Assembly (NCBI RefSeq): GCF_024721155.1
Contig: NZ_JAHVAP010000001.1
Coordinates: forward strand, 682,001-746,000
Reading direction: 5' to 3'
DNA: 64,000 nucleotides
Source: Mucilaginibacter phenanthrenivorans
GTDB taxonomy: Bacteria; Bacteroidota; Bacteroidia; Sphingobacteriales; Sphingobacteriaceae
The notes below the pieces were generated by a model, which was not told where the DNA came from, did no database searches, and saw nothing but the letters and a program-made list of their open reading frames with translations. Shown piece after piece: positions 52,174 to 61,032 of this stretch (the stretch's first letter is position 1; the number at the start of each line of letters is the position of its first letter). The translations under genes and the position numbers were made by a program.

Positions 52174-55100
52174 TTGAAAACTCGTTTTAAGTTTGCCTTT
52201 GCCACTGTTTTAGCGTTGTTTTCTTACGGCAGCGTTTCGGCGCAACACGCAAACCATCTGCAATATGTAAATCCGTTTATCGGTACGGCCAAAAGCAGCG
52301 TTATAACCAAATGGGGCAGCGAGGGCGGTACTTATCCCGGGGCAGTTGCGCCATCCGGGTTTATACAGTTAAGTCCGGAAACACGGTTTGCAAAAGGCTA
52401 TGATTACGAAGATAGCGCCATTTGTTATTTCAGTTGTTACAGGCACATGAGTGGCTTTCCCGAGGGCTCATCCGGGCATTTTTATGTGATGCCGGTTAAA
52501 ACGAACATAGGGTTTGATGCTCACACGTACAGCCGGAAATTTTCACATACACACGAAACCGCGAATCCCGGGTATTATAAAGTAATTTTTGATGATGACC
52601 ATACTATTGCCGAAGCAACAACAACGGCAAGGACAGGGTTATTCCGTTTTACATTTGCCGCGGGCTCAAAGCCTGATATCTTTATTGGCGATGCAAAGGA
52701 GATCAAAACAGTATCCCCAAAAGTATTGCAGGCTTCAAACGGCAACACAGTTATCAATTTTACTGAGGCTTACATAGATAAAAGGCAGGTTAATGACGGT
52801 TGGATCTTCACTTTTGCATCGGCCACAAAAGGTGAAAAAGTTATCGAACTTAAATTGAGCGCATCGCCGGTTGGGTATGCAAGCGCCCAAAACAACATCG
52901 ATAAAGAAATCGGCGCATTGTCATTTGAACAGATCCGTAAACATACAAGTGACGACTGGCTTAAGAAATTAGCCGTTATTGATGTAACAGATGGCAACGA
53001 GCGAAACAAAACTGTTTTTTACACAGCGCTTTATCATTCCCTGTTAATTCCATGGGTAGTTGATGATGCCGATGGTCAGTACATCGGGGCCGATGCAAAG
53101 GTGCATCAGAAAAGCGGGGGAAATGAATATGGAGCTTTTTCTCCATGGGATACCTTCCGCTCCCTGCATCCTTTGCTTACCCTGCTTTACCCCGATAAGC
53201 AAAAAGATGTGATTTTATCCATGCTTGATATCTATACTCAAACCGGTCACCTGCCAATCGAATCAATGACGGGTAACCACACCATTCCTATTATTGTGGA
53301 CAGTTACCTTAAGGGGATTACAGGCTTTGATAAAGAGTTGGCATATAAAGCTATGAAGAAGAGTATTTTGGAACCGCCATTCATCCAGACGGATATGGAG
53401 GTTTATAATCAAATAGGTTATATCCCATTTACCCGTTCAGAATCCGTTACCCGTACAGTAGAATACGCTTACGATGATTGGGCGTTGTCGCAATTTGCCA
53501 AAGATGTTATTGGTAATGATAAAGAATACCAGCTTTTAGCAAAACGGGGCAATAACTACCGCAATCTGTTAAACAATGACGAATTGCTGCTATTGCCCAG
53601 AAATAATGAAGAATTTAAACTGCAGCCAGGGATGTCTGGCTATAAGGAGGGCGATAAGTGGGTGTATTCTTACTTTGTTCCTCAAAATGCAAAGGATTTA
53701 ATCAACCTTACAGGCGGCAACCGACAATTTGCGCACAGACTTGACTCAGCGCTGGAAAATGAGGTTATCCTTTTTGATAACGAAACAGTTTTTCATTTAC
53801 CTTACCTTTTTAACCAGGCAAGCAAGCCGGCGTTAACGCAAAAATGGGTGAGGCAAATTATGCTGAACCGCTTTATTGCTAGTCCCGGTGGCTTACCCGG
53901 TAATGACGATCTGGGCTCAACCTCCAGTTGGTATGTTTTTAGCGCTATGGGTATTTATCCGGTATGTCCGGGCCGGCCGGTTTATGCTATTGGTGCACCA
54001 TTGTTTAGTAAAGTAATACTGCATCTGCCAAATGGTAAGGCGTTTAGTATACGCAGCGGGAATTCATCGTTATCAAATAATTATGTACAGTCATTAACCG
54101 TAAATGGCCGTTCATGGAAACAACTGGTCATCCCTCATTCCGAATTAACTGATGGCGGAGAAATGTCGTTTACCATGGGAAGCCGGGAAAGTAACTGGCC
54201 GCTCGATAAAGATCCGGTAGTACTATCCGAAACAAAGAAAAGCCCCGCGTTTAAGATCCTGAATTATTCGGTGTCAAAAAAATCAGTTGTACCGAATGAA
54301 TCACTTACCGTACATTTCCTTATAGCCAATACGGATGCCACCGGAGTTAAAATTGTGACCCTATTGGTAAACGGAAAACCATACGTCAGCAAAAACTGCC
54401 TGGTGCCTTCGGGTGCTGTCAAAAAGGATTCGTTGGTTTGCCGCCTTTATCCGGTAGGCAAAACGGAGATCATGCTGGAAGGGCAGGTGCCAATTGTAGT
54501 TAATGTACTGATACCGGAAGGATCATCCAACCGATTATTTAAAGTTACTGATCTGTCTGCCCGATCCATGGTAAAGATCAATGAGCAGCAACAGTTAACT
54601 TATACCATCCAAAATATCGGTGGGATAAAATGGAGTTTTAACATCCCGGTAACAAAAAACGACACCTTACTCTTTACCGACACGGTGATACTGGAACCTG
54701 GTGAAAAGAAGCAAATTAAACATGTGTTCGTGGCTGCATCAAAAGGATTTCAAAAGATTTCGGCAGATGATCAAATGGCAAGCTACAAGGTGTATAAGGA
54801 TAATACTGAATCACTTTTGCTCGATCTATCGCCAATAAATTATTCAACGGATAATTTGCTAAAAGACAAATCGGGATATCAAAACGACGGCCACCTGATG
54901 ATCGCTGAAAAGCCTAAAACCAGTGAAAGACTAGGATTTGATGAGCATACTTTCGTTGAAGTTAATAATGCTCCCAGCCTGGATAATATGGACGAAACCA
55001 TCACCATGATGGGATGGATCTATCCAACAGGAAAGGAACGGGGGCTGGTGGATCTGATAACCAAAGGCGACAGCCACGTTTTACAGGTGACCGATCATCA

Positions 55101-55428
55101 GACACTTACTTTTTTTGCAGGAGGATGGGGCAGGGGAGACTGCACAGTTAATTTGCCCGCCGGCTGGAACAATAATTGGCACCATATAGCTGGCGTGTGT
55201 ACAGGAAAAACACTTAGTTTATATATTGATGGTGTATTAGCCGGCCATACTATGATGGAAATCACGGCAAACTTATCGGTAAGTAACAAATGGACGTTAG
55301 GCCGTAATGAAGAATTTCCATCAGAAAGGATTTATCATGGCTATATGGATAAGGTGAAAGTATTTAAGGCACCCTTAACAGCCGAAGAAATACACGCAAT
55401 TTTTGTTGCAGAGCAGGGGGACTTTTGA
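52174..55428 (+). CDS. GH92 alpha-mannosidase with C-terminal LamG-like domain
   Basis: A 1084-residue exported protein. Start TTG with a signal peptide ending SVSAQ; no in-frame ATG nearby. The GH92 part spans about 28-690: YVNPFIGTAKSS, GGTYPGAVAPSGFIQLSPET, SPWDTFRSLHPLLTLLYP, MTGNHTIPIIVDSYLKG and the hallmark DDLGSTSSWYVFSAMGIYPV. The family is made of calcium-dependent exo-alpha-mannosidases acting on N-glycans and yeast mannans. Residues about 700-880 look like Ig/CARDB-type beta-sandwiches, and 895-1080 a LamG/concanavalin-like domain that may bind glycan. The extension makes it longer than a typical GH92 (about 750). Last gene of the PUL proper. Confidence 0.92.
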   Translation: MKTRFKFAFATVLALFSYGSVSAQHANHLQYVNPFIGTAKSSVITKWGSEGGTYPGAVAPSGFIQLSPETRFAKGYDYEDSAICYFSCYRHMSGFPEGSSGHFYVMPVKTNIGFDAHTYSRKFSHTHETANPGYYKVIFDDDHTIAEATTTARTGLFRFTFAAGSKPDIFIGDAKEIKTVSPKVLQASNGNTVINFTEAYIDKRQVNDGWIFTFASATKGEKVIELKLSASPVGYASAQNNIDKEIGALSFEQIRKHTSDDWLKKLAVIDVTDGNERNKTVFYTALYHSLLIPWVVDDADGQYIGADAKVHQKSGGNEYGAFSPWDTFRSLHPLLTLLYPDKQKDVILSMLDIYTQTGHLPIESMTGNHTIPIIVDSYLKGITGFDKELAYKAMKKSILEPPFIQTDMEVYNQIGYIPFTRSESVTRTVEYAYDDWALSQFAKDVIGNDKEYQLLAKRGNNYRNLLNNDELLLLPRNNEEFKLQPGMSGYKEGDKWVYSYFVPQNAKDLINLTGGNRQFAHRLDSALENEVILFDNETVFHLPYLFNQASKPALTQKWVRQIMLNRFIASPGGLPGNDDLGSTSSWYVFSAMGIYPVCPGRPVYAIGAPLFSKVILHLPNGKAFSIRSGNSSLSNNYVQSLTVNGRSWKQLVIPHSELTDGGEMSFTMGSRESNWPLDKDPVVLSETKKSPAFKILNYSVSKKSVVPNESLTVHFLIANTDATGVKIVTLLVNGKPYVSKNCLVPSGAVKKDSLVCRLYPVGKTEIMLEGQVPIVVNVLIPEGSSNRLFKVTDLSARSMVKINEQQQLTYTIQNIGGIKWSFNIPVTKNDTLLFTDTVILEPGEKKQIKHVFVAASKGFQKISADDQMASYKVYKDNTESLLLDLSPINYSTDNLLKDKSGYQNDGHLMIAEKPKTSERLGFDEHTFVEVNNAPSLDNMDETITMMGWIYPTGKERGLVDLITKGDSHVLQVTDHQTLTFFAGGWGRGDCTVNLPAGWNNNWHHIAGVCTGKTLSLYIDGVLAGHTMMEITANLSVSNKWTLGRNEEFPSERIYHGYMDKVKVFKAPLTAEEIHAIFVAEQGDF

Positions 55429-56039
55429 TCGATGATTTCAGGTGATTTACTGATTTAGCTGATTTTTGCAAGCGAAGTAGTTGAATTACATATGTAGTAA
55501 ATTGTATACCCTAACAACCACTATATTCGGTGAGGCGGAGTTCGTGAAAATTCAATAACATCTACTTGAAATCGCAGGCAATAAAACGCTTTGAAATCCA
55601 TCGTCACGGGTGTCCGGTCACGGTTCTTATGATCCCTTATAGGATAATTTGTTTACAGATTAAAAAAATTGGAGAAATTTAGCTTCAAAAATCATATGTA
55701 GTGTTGTTGTAGGGTATTTTTTTTATAAAAAACAAATATTTTCTATTACCTTGCTGCTGCAATTTGAAATTATCGCTTCTTTAGTTATTAGTATTTAGAT
55801 TTTAAATATTAATTAAAGTCGCGAATGAAACCAATAGCAAATATAATGTCTGCCACCGGTAAACCCGACATACACCGGTCAGCGTAACAGTACGAGCATG
55901 CACTTTGCTTGGCTTTGTTTTTAATATTTATTGAAAAAGATGAAGTTGTTAGATTTTTTTAATCTAACAGGATCACAGTATTAAGAAAAAGTTCAATTTC
56001 TGTTAGACCAATTATTGTTTATATATATTTTTTATCTAA
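55429..56039. other. Intergenic region, 611 bp, between the PUL and the oxidative cluster
   Basis: Begins with short tandem TGATTT repeats (55431-55467), then AT-rich DNA without a supported gene. Near its end is the palindrome 55948-55968. It should contain the promoter of the oxidative cluster; I found no perfect TTTG-N19-TAnnTTTG. Confidence 0.5.
55948..55968. promoter_or_regulatory. Palindrome GTTAGATT-N5-AATCTAAC
   Basis: A perfect 8-bp inverted repeat around TTTTT, 71 bp before the first ATG of the oxidative cluster. A candidate operator or leader hairpin. Confidence 0.45.
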
Positions 56040-57854
56040 ATGAAGTTTACAAACAGCGCCCGGAAAGCTATGACTAATGCTTTACGTTACTTTCATTCGC
56101 ATTCATCGAAGTTTATTATTGCTGGTGCATTGCTTGGCCTGATGGGTTTTTCGCTGAATAATACCCGGTTGAATGCTGATGCAGATAATGGTGGGCTTTT
56201 TTTACCCGATGGTTTTAAGGCTCTGGTTGTTGTTGATAGCCTAAAGGGGCAGGCAAGGCATATAGCGGTTAATTCAAACGGAGATATTTATATAAAGGCA
56301 AGAAACCATCGCGCAAACGGAGGCTACGGTAATATTGCGCTGCGGGATACCAATGGCGATGGTAAGGCAGATGTAATAACTCCGTTCGGCAAATATGACG
56401 GCCACACTTACGGCACAGCTATGCGTATCCACAACGGCTACCTGTATTTCAGCTCAGAGCTGATGGTTTACAGGATGAAGCTAAAAAAAGGACAGTTAGT
56501 TCCGGACAGTAAGATGGATACTATTGTAATTGATAAGCCGCCTTATCACGAGCACCAGACCAAGCCTCTAGCCTTTGATAATAAGGGGCACATTTTTGTG
56601 GGATGGGGCGCAGGTTCAAACGCCGGGCAGGAAAAAAATCGCTTACCGGGCTCCCCAGGTGTTGGAGACCCGGCTTCGCCCGATAAAGGTAATCCATGGC
56701 TAATAGACCATGGCGGCATCTGGATGTTTGATGCCGATAAAACCAACCAGCATCAATCTGACGGGGTAAAATTTGCAACAGGATTAAGAAGCCTGGTCGC
56801 TTTGGATTGGGATCCGAAAAGCAAGTCGCTTTATACGGTTAGTCATGGCCGCGATGATCTCCGAATGCTGTGGCCTGATCTTTATTCACCATGGCAAAGT
56901 GCAATGCAGCCTGCAGAAGAGTTTTTTAAGGTAAATGAAGGTCTTGATGGCGGCTGGCCTTATTATTATTACGACCAGATCAAGGACAAAAAACTGCTTA
57001 ATCCTGAATTTGGCGGCGATGGCACTAAAGAAGGTGATGGAGCAAAACTAACCAGGCCTATATTGGCCTTCCCTGCTCATTTTGCGCCCAATGACTTGCT
57101 ATTTTATAAAGGAAAGCAATTTCCGGCCCATTATAAAAACGGCGCTTTTGTTGCCTTTCATGGTTCTACCGATCGTGCCCCTTATCCGCAGGCTGGTTAT
57201 ATTATTGCATTTGTTCCGTTTAAAGACGGCAAGCCTTCGGGCCCGTGGGAGGTATTTGCAGATGGTTTTGCCGGCGTTGATCCAATTTTAAATGTAAGTA
57301 ACGCGGTATACCGCCCGATGGGTTTGGCCGAGGGGCCTGATGGTTCGTTGTATGTTAGCGATACCGAAAAAGGAAAGATCTGGCGTATTATGTACCGGGG
57401 CAATAAAAAAACTTTCGGGACAGATCAACTGGCAGCGATGGAAAAACGCAAGATGACGGCATCTAATATCAAAACACCTGATGAGATCAAAGACAACCTG
57501 TTTAAGAATATGCCGTCGACATCGGCAGTATACACCACCTATTGCATAGCATGCCATCAAAGTGATGGCAAAGGCGACGGAAACCGCTTCCCTCCGCTGG
57601 CGCAGTCAGAATGGGTAAATTATAATACAAACAGGCTGATAAACGTGGTGCTTAATGGCCTTAAGGGGCCTGTAATGGTAAAAGGCCAATCGTACAACGA
57701 AGTAATGCCTGCACATGGCAGCTTTTTAACTGATGACCAGATAGCTGAAGTACTCACCTACATCAAATCGAATTTTGCTAATATTCCTGAAATTGTGACA
57801 CCGGCGCAAGTTAGTGCTGTAAGGAAAAAAACACCAATACAAACACATGACTAA
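56040..57854 (+). CDS. Exported beta-propeller sugar dehydrogenase with C-terminal cytochrome c
   Basis: A 604-residue protein. N-terminal signal or anchor at about 27-45 (FIIAGALLGLMGFSL). A six-bladed propeller at about 60-460 resembles soluble PQQ-type aldose/sorbosone dehydrogenases (LFLPDGFKALVVVDSL, HRANGGYGNIALRDTNGDGKAD, GLRSLVALDWDPKSKSLY, PMGLAEGPDGSLYVSDTEKGKIWRI). A cytochrome c domain follows, with heme motif CIACH (502-506) and likely axial Met in EVMPAHGSF. It would oxidise a sugar (C1 aldehyde to lactone) and pass electrons to its own heme. The cofactor cannot be proven from sequence. First gene of the cluster; it overlaps the next by 8 bp. Confidence 0.85.
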   Translation: MKFTNSARKAMTNALRYFHSHSSKFIIAGALLGLMGFSLNNTRLNADADNGGLFLPDGFKALVVVDSLKGQARHIAVNSNGDIYIKARNHRANGGYGNIALRDTNGDGKADVITPFGKYDGHTYGTAMRIHNGYLYFSSELMVYRMKLKKGQLVPDSKMDTIVIDKPPYHEHQTKPLAFDNKGHIFVGWGAGSNAGQEKNRLPGSPGVGDPASPDKGNPWLIDHGGIWMFDADKTNQHQSDGVKFATGLRSLVALDWDPKSKSLYTVSHGRDDLRMLWPDLYSPWQSAMQPAEEFFKVNEGLDGGWPYYYYDQIKDKKLLNPEFGGDGTKEGDGAKLTRPILAFPAHFAPNDLLFYKGKQFPAHYKNGAFVAFHGSTDRAPYPQAGYIIAFVPFKDGKPSGPWEVFADGFAGVDPILNVSNAVYRPMGLAEGPDGSLYVSDTEKGKIWRIMYRGNKKTFGTDQLAAMEKRKMTASNIKTPDEIKDNLFKNMPSTSAVYTTYCIACHQSDGKGDGNRFPPLAQSEWVNYNTNRLINVVLNGLKGPVMVKGQSYNEVMPAHGSFLTDDQIAEVLTYIKSNFANIPEIVTPAQVSAVRKKTPIQTHD

Positions 57855-58773
57855 ATCAATTTTTTATTCAGCCTTCAAATCCGGGTGGTTATTGCTGCCT
57901 GCAATGTTTATTGCAATAAATTCAAATGCGCAATCCGCAGATACCACACTATTTAAGTCGTCGCTGTTTACACCCGTTAAAAGCTTCACTACCGGGGTAG
58001 AAGGGCCCGGCGTTGATAAAGATGGTAACGTTTATGCTGTAAACTTTGATCATGATGGCACCATTGGTAAAATGACACCTGACGGAAAAGCCAGCATATT
58101 TATTGAACTGCCTAAAGGAAGTGTTGGTAACGGGATCAGGTTTGACAGTCATGGCAATATGTTGATCGCGGACTATACCGGCCATAATATCATTAAGGTT
58201 AATATGGCCACCAAACAGCAACGTGTTTTTGCCCATGAGGATGGCATGAGCCAGCCAAACGATATTGCCATTGATAATAAAGACAGGCTTTATGCTAGCG
58301 ACCCAAACTGGAAGGCTGGAACAGGTAAGATCTGGCGCATTGACACGGATGGTAAAGTGACACTTTTAGACACCATGGCAACCGTTAACGGGATTGATGT
58401 AAGCCCCGACAATCACACTTTATATGTAAATGAAAAGCGCAAAATTTGGGCTTATGACCTTTCATCCAAAGGCACAATAAGCCATAAACGGCTTGTGACG
58501 GAGTTTACAGATTTTGGAATGGACGGATTAAGATGCGATATAAAAGGCAACATTTACCAGGCACGATTTGGTAAGGGAACGATAGCGAAAGTTTCGCCCG
58601 ACGGAAAAATCATAAGAGAAATAACACTGATTGGTAAACGGCCAACCAATGTTGCTTTTGGGGGCACCGATGGTAAAACAATGTACGTTACCCTGCAGGA
58701 CCAGGGTAACCTGGAGACTTTTAGGGTTGATGAACCAGGACGTGAATGGAAGATGACCAAAGAACAGAAATAA
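57847..58773 (+). CDS. Exported SMP-30/gluconolactonase-family lactonase
   Basis: A 308-residue protein with signal peptide MTKSIFYSAFKSGWLLLPAM ending near NSNAQS. Six-bladed propeller of the SMP-30/LRE family with the metal-site regions GVEGPGVDKDGNVYAVNF (Glu), SQPNDIAIDNKDRLYASD (Asn) and TVNGIDVSPDNHTLYVNE (Asn/Asp). Members hydrolyse sugar lactones. It overlaps the dehydrogenase gene and would open the lactone that enzyme makes, still in the periplasm. Confidence 0.88.
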   Translation: MTKSIFYSAFKSGWLLLPAMFIAINSNAQSADTTLFKSSLFTPVKSFTTGVEGPGVDKDGNVYAVNFDHDGTIGKMTPDGKASIFIELPKGSVGNGIRFDSHGNMLIADYTGHNIIKVNMATKQQRVFAHEDGMSQPNDIAIDNKDRLYASDPNWKAGTGKIWRIDTDGKVTLLDTMATVNGIDVSPDNHTLYVNEKRKIWAYDLSSKGTISHKRLVTEFTDFGMDGLRCDIKGNIYQARFGKGTIAKVSPDGKIIREITLIGKRPTNVAFGGTDGKTMYVTLQDQGNLETFRVDEPGREWKMTKEQK

Positions 58774-58777
58774 TAAT

Positions 58778-59224
58778 ATGAAGATGAACAAATTAATAAC
58801 TGCGATTTTATACGTTACGTTTATTGCTTTCGCCAGCCATTCATCGGCACAGGTAAAGAAAAAAGGTATTATAAAAAAGAAGGTAACACCGGCCGCTGCT
58901 AAAGAAATCCCCCCTCCGCCGCCATTTGCAACTCCGGCGGAACTTGAAGACGGTAAGGCCCTTATTGCTAAATCCGACTGCCTTGCCTGCCATAAAATAG
59001 ACACCAAATTAGTTGGCCCGGCATACATTGCAGTTGCGGAAAAATATCCCCAGGATCAAAATACGGTTAATCTGCTTTCGCAAAGGGTAATTAGTGGGGG
59101 CAAGGGGGTATGGGGGCCTGTTCCGATGGCTCCGCATCCTACAATTACACCGGAAGATGCCAATAAAATTGTAAAATATATTCTCACATTAAATTCAAAA
59201 AGTCCTCCTCTCAACTCGAAATAA
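58778..59224 (+). CDS. Exported c-type cytochrome
   Basis: A 148-residue protein with a signal peptide (MKMNKLITAILYVTFIAFAS). A Lys/Pro-rich linker (KKKGIIKKKVTPAAAKEIPPPPP) is followed by a class I cytochrome c domain with CLACH at residues 69-73 and the axial Met in VPMAPHPTITPEDANKIVKYIL. It starts 4 bp after the lactonase gene. Probable electron carrier between the propeller-heme dehydrogenase and the respiratory chain. Confidence 0.88.
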   Translation: MKMNKLITAILYVTFIAFASHSSAQVKKKGIIKKKVTPAAAKEIPPPPPFATPAELEDGKALIAKSDCLACHKIDTKLVGPAYIAVAEKYPQDQNTVNLLSQRVISGGKGVWGPVPMAPHPTITPEDANKIVKYILTLNSKSPPLNSK

Positions 59225-59273
59225 CCTGGAATAGCAATAAAACAAACATCATACAAACTAAAACTAAAACAAC

Positions 59274-59735
59274 ATGGAAAAGAGAAGATCAATTTTAAAA
59301 AAAATGCTGGCCTCGGCAGTTGGATTATCTGTATTCGGAATAAGCAAAGATGCTATAGGAGCGCCTGCTGAGGAAAAGGTTGTTAACAATGTAACAACAT
59401 TACAGGATGTGCCTTTATTTTCCGGATCAACTAAGCTTGGTAATATGGTTTTTATAGCTGGTAAAGGAGCGCATGTTGAGCCGTTTGAAATTAAGGCACA
59501 CACCGAAATTGTATTGAAGGAGCTGGAAAAAGAATTGATAAAAGCCGGCTCATCAATGGAAAAAGTACTAAAAGTAGGAGTATTCCTGAATGATATAGCT
59601 GACTACCAGGGTATGAACGAGGTTTACAAAGGCCGCTTTGGTAAAAATCCACCCGTGCGTACCACTGTTGCAGTGGCCAAGGGAGGTGTACCGGGTAACT
59701 CGCTGGTAGAAATGGATTGTATTGCTTACATATAA
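59274..59735 (+). CDS. RidA-family imine/enamine deaminase with twin-arginine-like signal
   Basis: A 153-residue protein. Residues 1-30 form a Tat-like signal: MEKRRSILKK, then a hydrophobic stretch ending DAIGAPA. The rest is a RidA domain (YjgF/YER057c) with the active-site arginine in NPPVRTTVAVAKGGVPGNSLVEMDCIAYI. RidA proteins hydrolyse reactive 2-aminoacrylate-type enamines formed by PLP enzymes. Normal RidA is cytosolic; export is unusual. It is followed 11 bp later by a PLP ammonia-lyase, which would make exactly such intermediates. Confidence 0.88.
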   Translation: MEKRRSILKKMLASAVGLSVFGISKDAIGAPAEEKVVNNVTTLQDVPLFSGSTKLGNMVFIAGKGAHVEPFEIKAHTEIVLKELEKELIKAGSSMEKVLKVGVFLNDIADYQGMNEVYKGRFGKNPPVRTTVAVAKGGVPGNSLVEMDCIAYI

Positions 59736-59746
59736 CAGCTATAAAA

Positions 59747-60958
59747 ATGAAACGCAGAGATATATTAAAAGGCCTCACCTTATTGCCATTAGCGAGCGGG
59801 TTGGTGAGCAAGGCCGCCGCAATTGGAGCGACTACCACACACCCACCAAAAACAACAGAGCGCGATTTGTTTAAAGAGCTCGGCGTTACACCGGTGATTA
59901 ATGCATCGGTAACCATGACTTTTTTATCAGGTTCATTAATGCTTCCGGAAGTATTGGAGGCGATTAATTCAACCGCGCATGATTTTGCCAATATGTACGA
60001 AGTGCAGGACAAAGTAGGCGCTAAAATTGCAGAAATGCTTCATGTGGAATCAGCCATGGTTACCTCAGGTGCAGCATGCGCCATTTTGCTGAGTACTGCC
60101 GCTGCCATAACCGGTACCGATCCTGAAAAGATCAAGCTGTTACCAAATCTGCCAGGGCCGCGGCCTGAAGTAATTATGCAGAAAACACATCGCTACCTTT
60201 TTGACCAGGCTGTAACTACAACCGGCGCCAAAATTATCGAGGTTGACGGTGCCGCCGAAATGGAGAAGGCCATTAATGAGCGCACGGTAATGGCGCTATT
60301 TTTTAACGCAGCAGGTAAAAGCAGTATTTCGCACGAAGATTTTGTGGCAGTTGCCAAAAAGCATAAGATCCCAACACTTTTAGATGCAGCTGCGGATGTA
60401 CCGCCTGTTGAAAATCTTTTTAAATATCAGAAGATCGGTTTTGACCTGGTAACTTTTTCGGGTGGTAAAATGATCCGTGGACCTCAAAGTGCCGGTCTGT
60501 TGTTTGGACGTAAGGATTTGATAACCGCAGCCCGCCTTAATCACAGCCCTAATGAAGCACCTATCGGCAGGCCGATGAAAGTTAATAAGGAAGAAATGTT
60601 TGGCATGTACGCTGCCCTGAAGGCTTACCTGGAAAGAGATCATAAAAAGGAGTGGGAAGATTGGATCCAACGCACCAAAACCATTGGCTCAATGCTGGAA
60701 AGCCTGCCAAGTGTTAAAACCGAAGTTGCAGTTGACCCGGGACCAGCCAATGCCTTTCCGAGCTTAAATGTAACCTGGGACCAAACTAAAATTAAAATTA
60801 AACCTGAAGAGGTGGTAACAGCCCTGAAAAGCGGCACGCCAAGTATTGTTGCCGGCGGAAGACACGAGCACCTGACTATCGGCGTTGTGCTTTTAAGGCC
60901 CGACCAGGTTGATGTTGTAGCAAAAAGAGTAAAATCAATATTGCAACAGGCTGTTTAA
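59747..60958 (+). CDS. Exported SelA/DgaE-like PLP-dependent ammonia-lyase
   Basis: A 403-residue protein. I chose the ATG at 59747, which gives a Tat-type signal (MKRRDILKGLTLLPLASGLV). The fold is the SelA/DgaE branch of PLP enzymes: ELGVTPVINASVTMTFLSGSLM, the loop VTSGAACAILLSTAAAITG, LLDAAADVPP (cofactor Asp) and the Schiff-base lysine Lys241 in TFSGGKMIRGPQSAGLL. The best characterised relatives deaminate D-glucosaminate (or its 6-phosphate) to 2-keto-3-deoxygluconate. Tat export suits an enzyme that folds with its cofactor in the cytoplasm. Substrate here is inferred from neighbours. Confidence 0.82.
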   Translation: MKRRDILKGLTLLPLASGLVSKAAAIGATTTHPPKTTERDLFKELGVTPVINASVTMTFLSGSLMLPEVLEAINSTAHDFANMYEVQDKVGAKIAEMLHVESAMVTSGAACAILLSTAAAITGTDPEKIKLLPNLPGPRPEVIMQKTHRYLFDQAVTTTGAKIIEVDGAAEMEKAINERTVMALFFNAAGKSSISHEDFVAVAKKHKIPTLLDAAADVPPVENLFKYQKIGFDLVTFSGGKMIRGPQSAGLLFGRKDLITAARLNHSPNEAPIGRPMKVNKEEMFGMYAALKAYLERDHKKEWEDWIQRTKTIGSMLESLPSVKTEVAVDPGPANAFPSLNVTWDQTKIKIKPEEVVTALKSGTPSIVAGGRHEHLTIGVVLLRPDQVDVVAKRVKSILQQAV

Positions 60959-61032
60959 AAACAGCTTGAACTTACTGGTGCACCAGGGTTATAACCCGTG
61001 ATATTTTATAGTGAATTAACCTATATTTTAAA

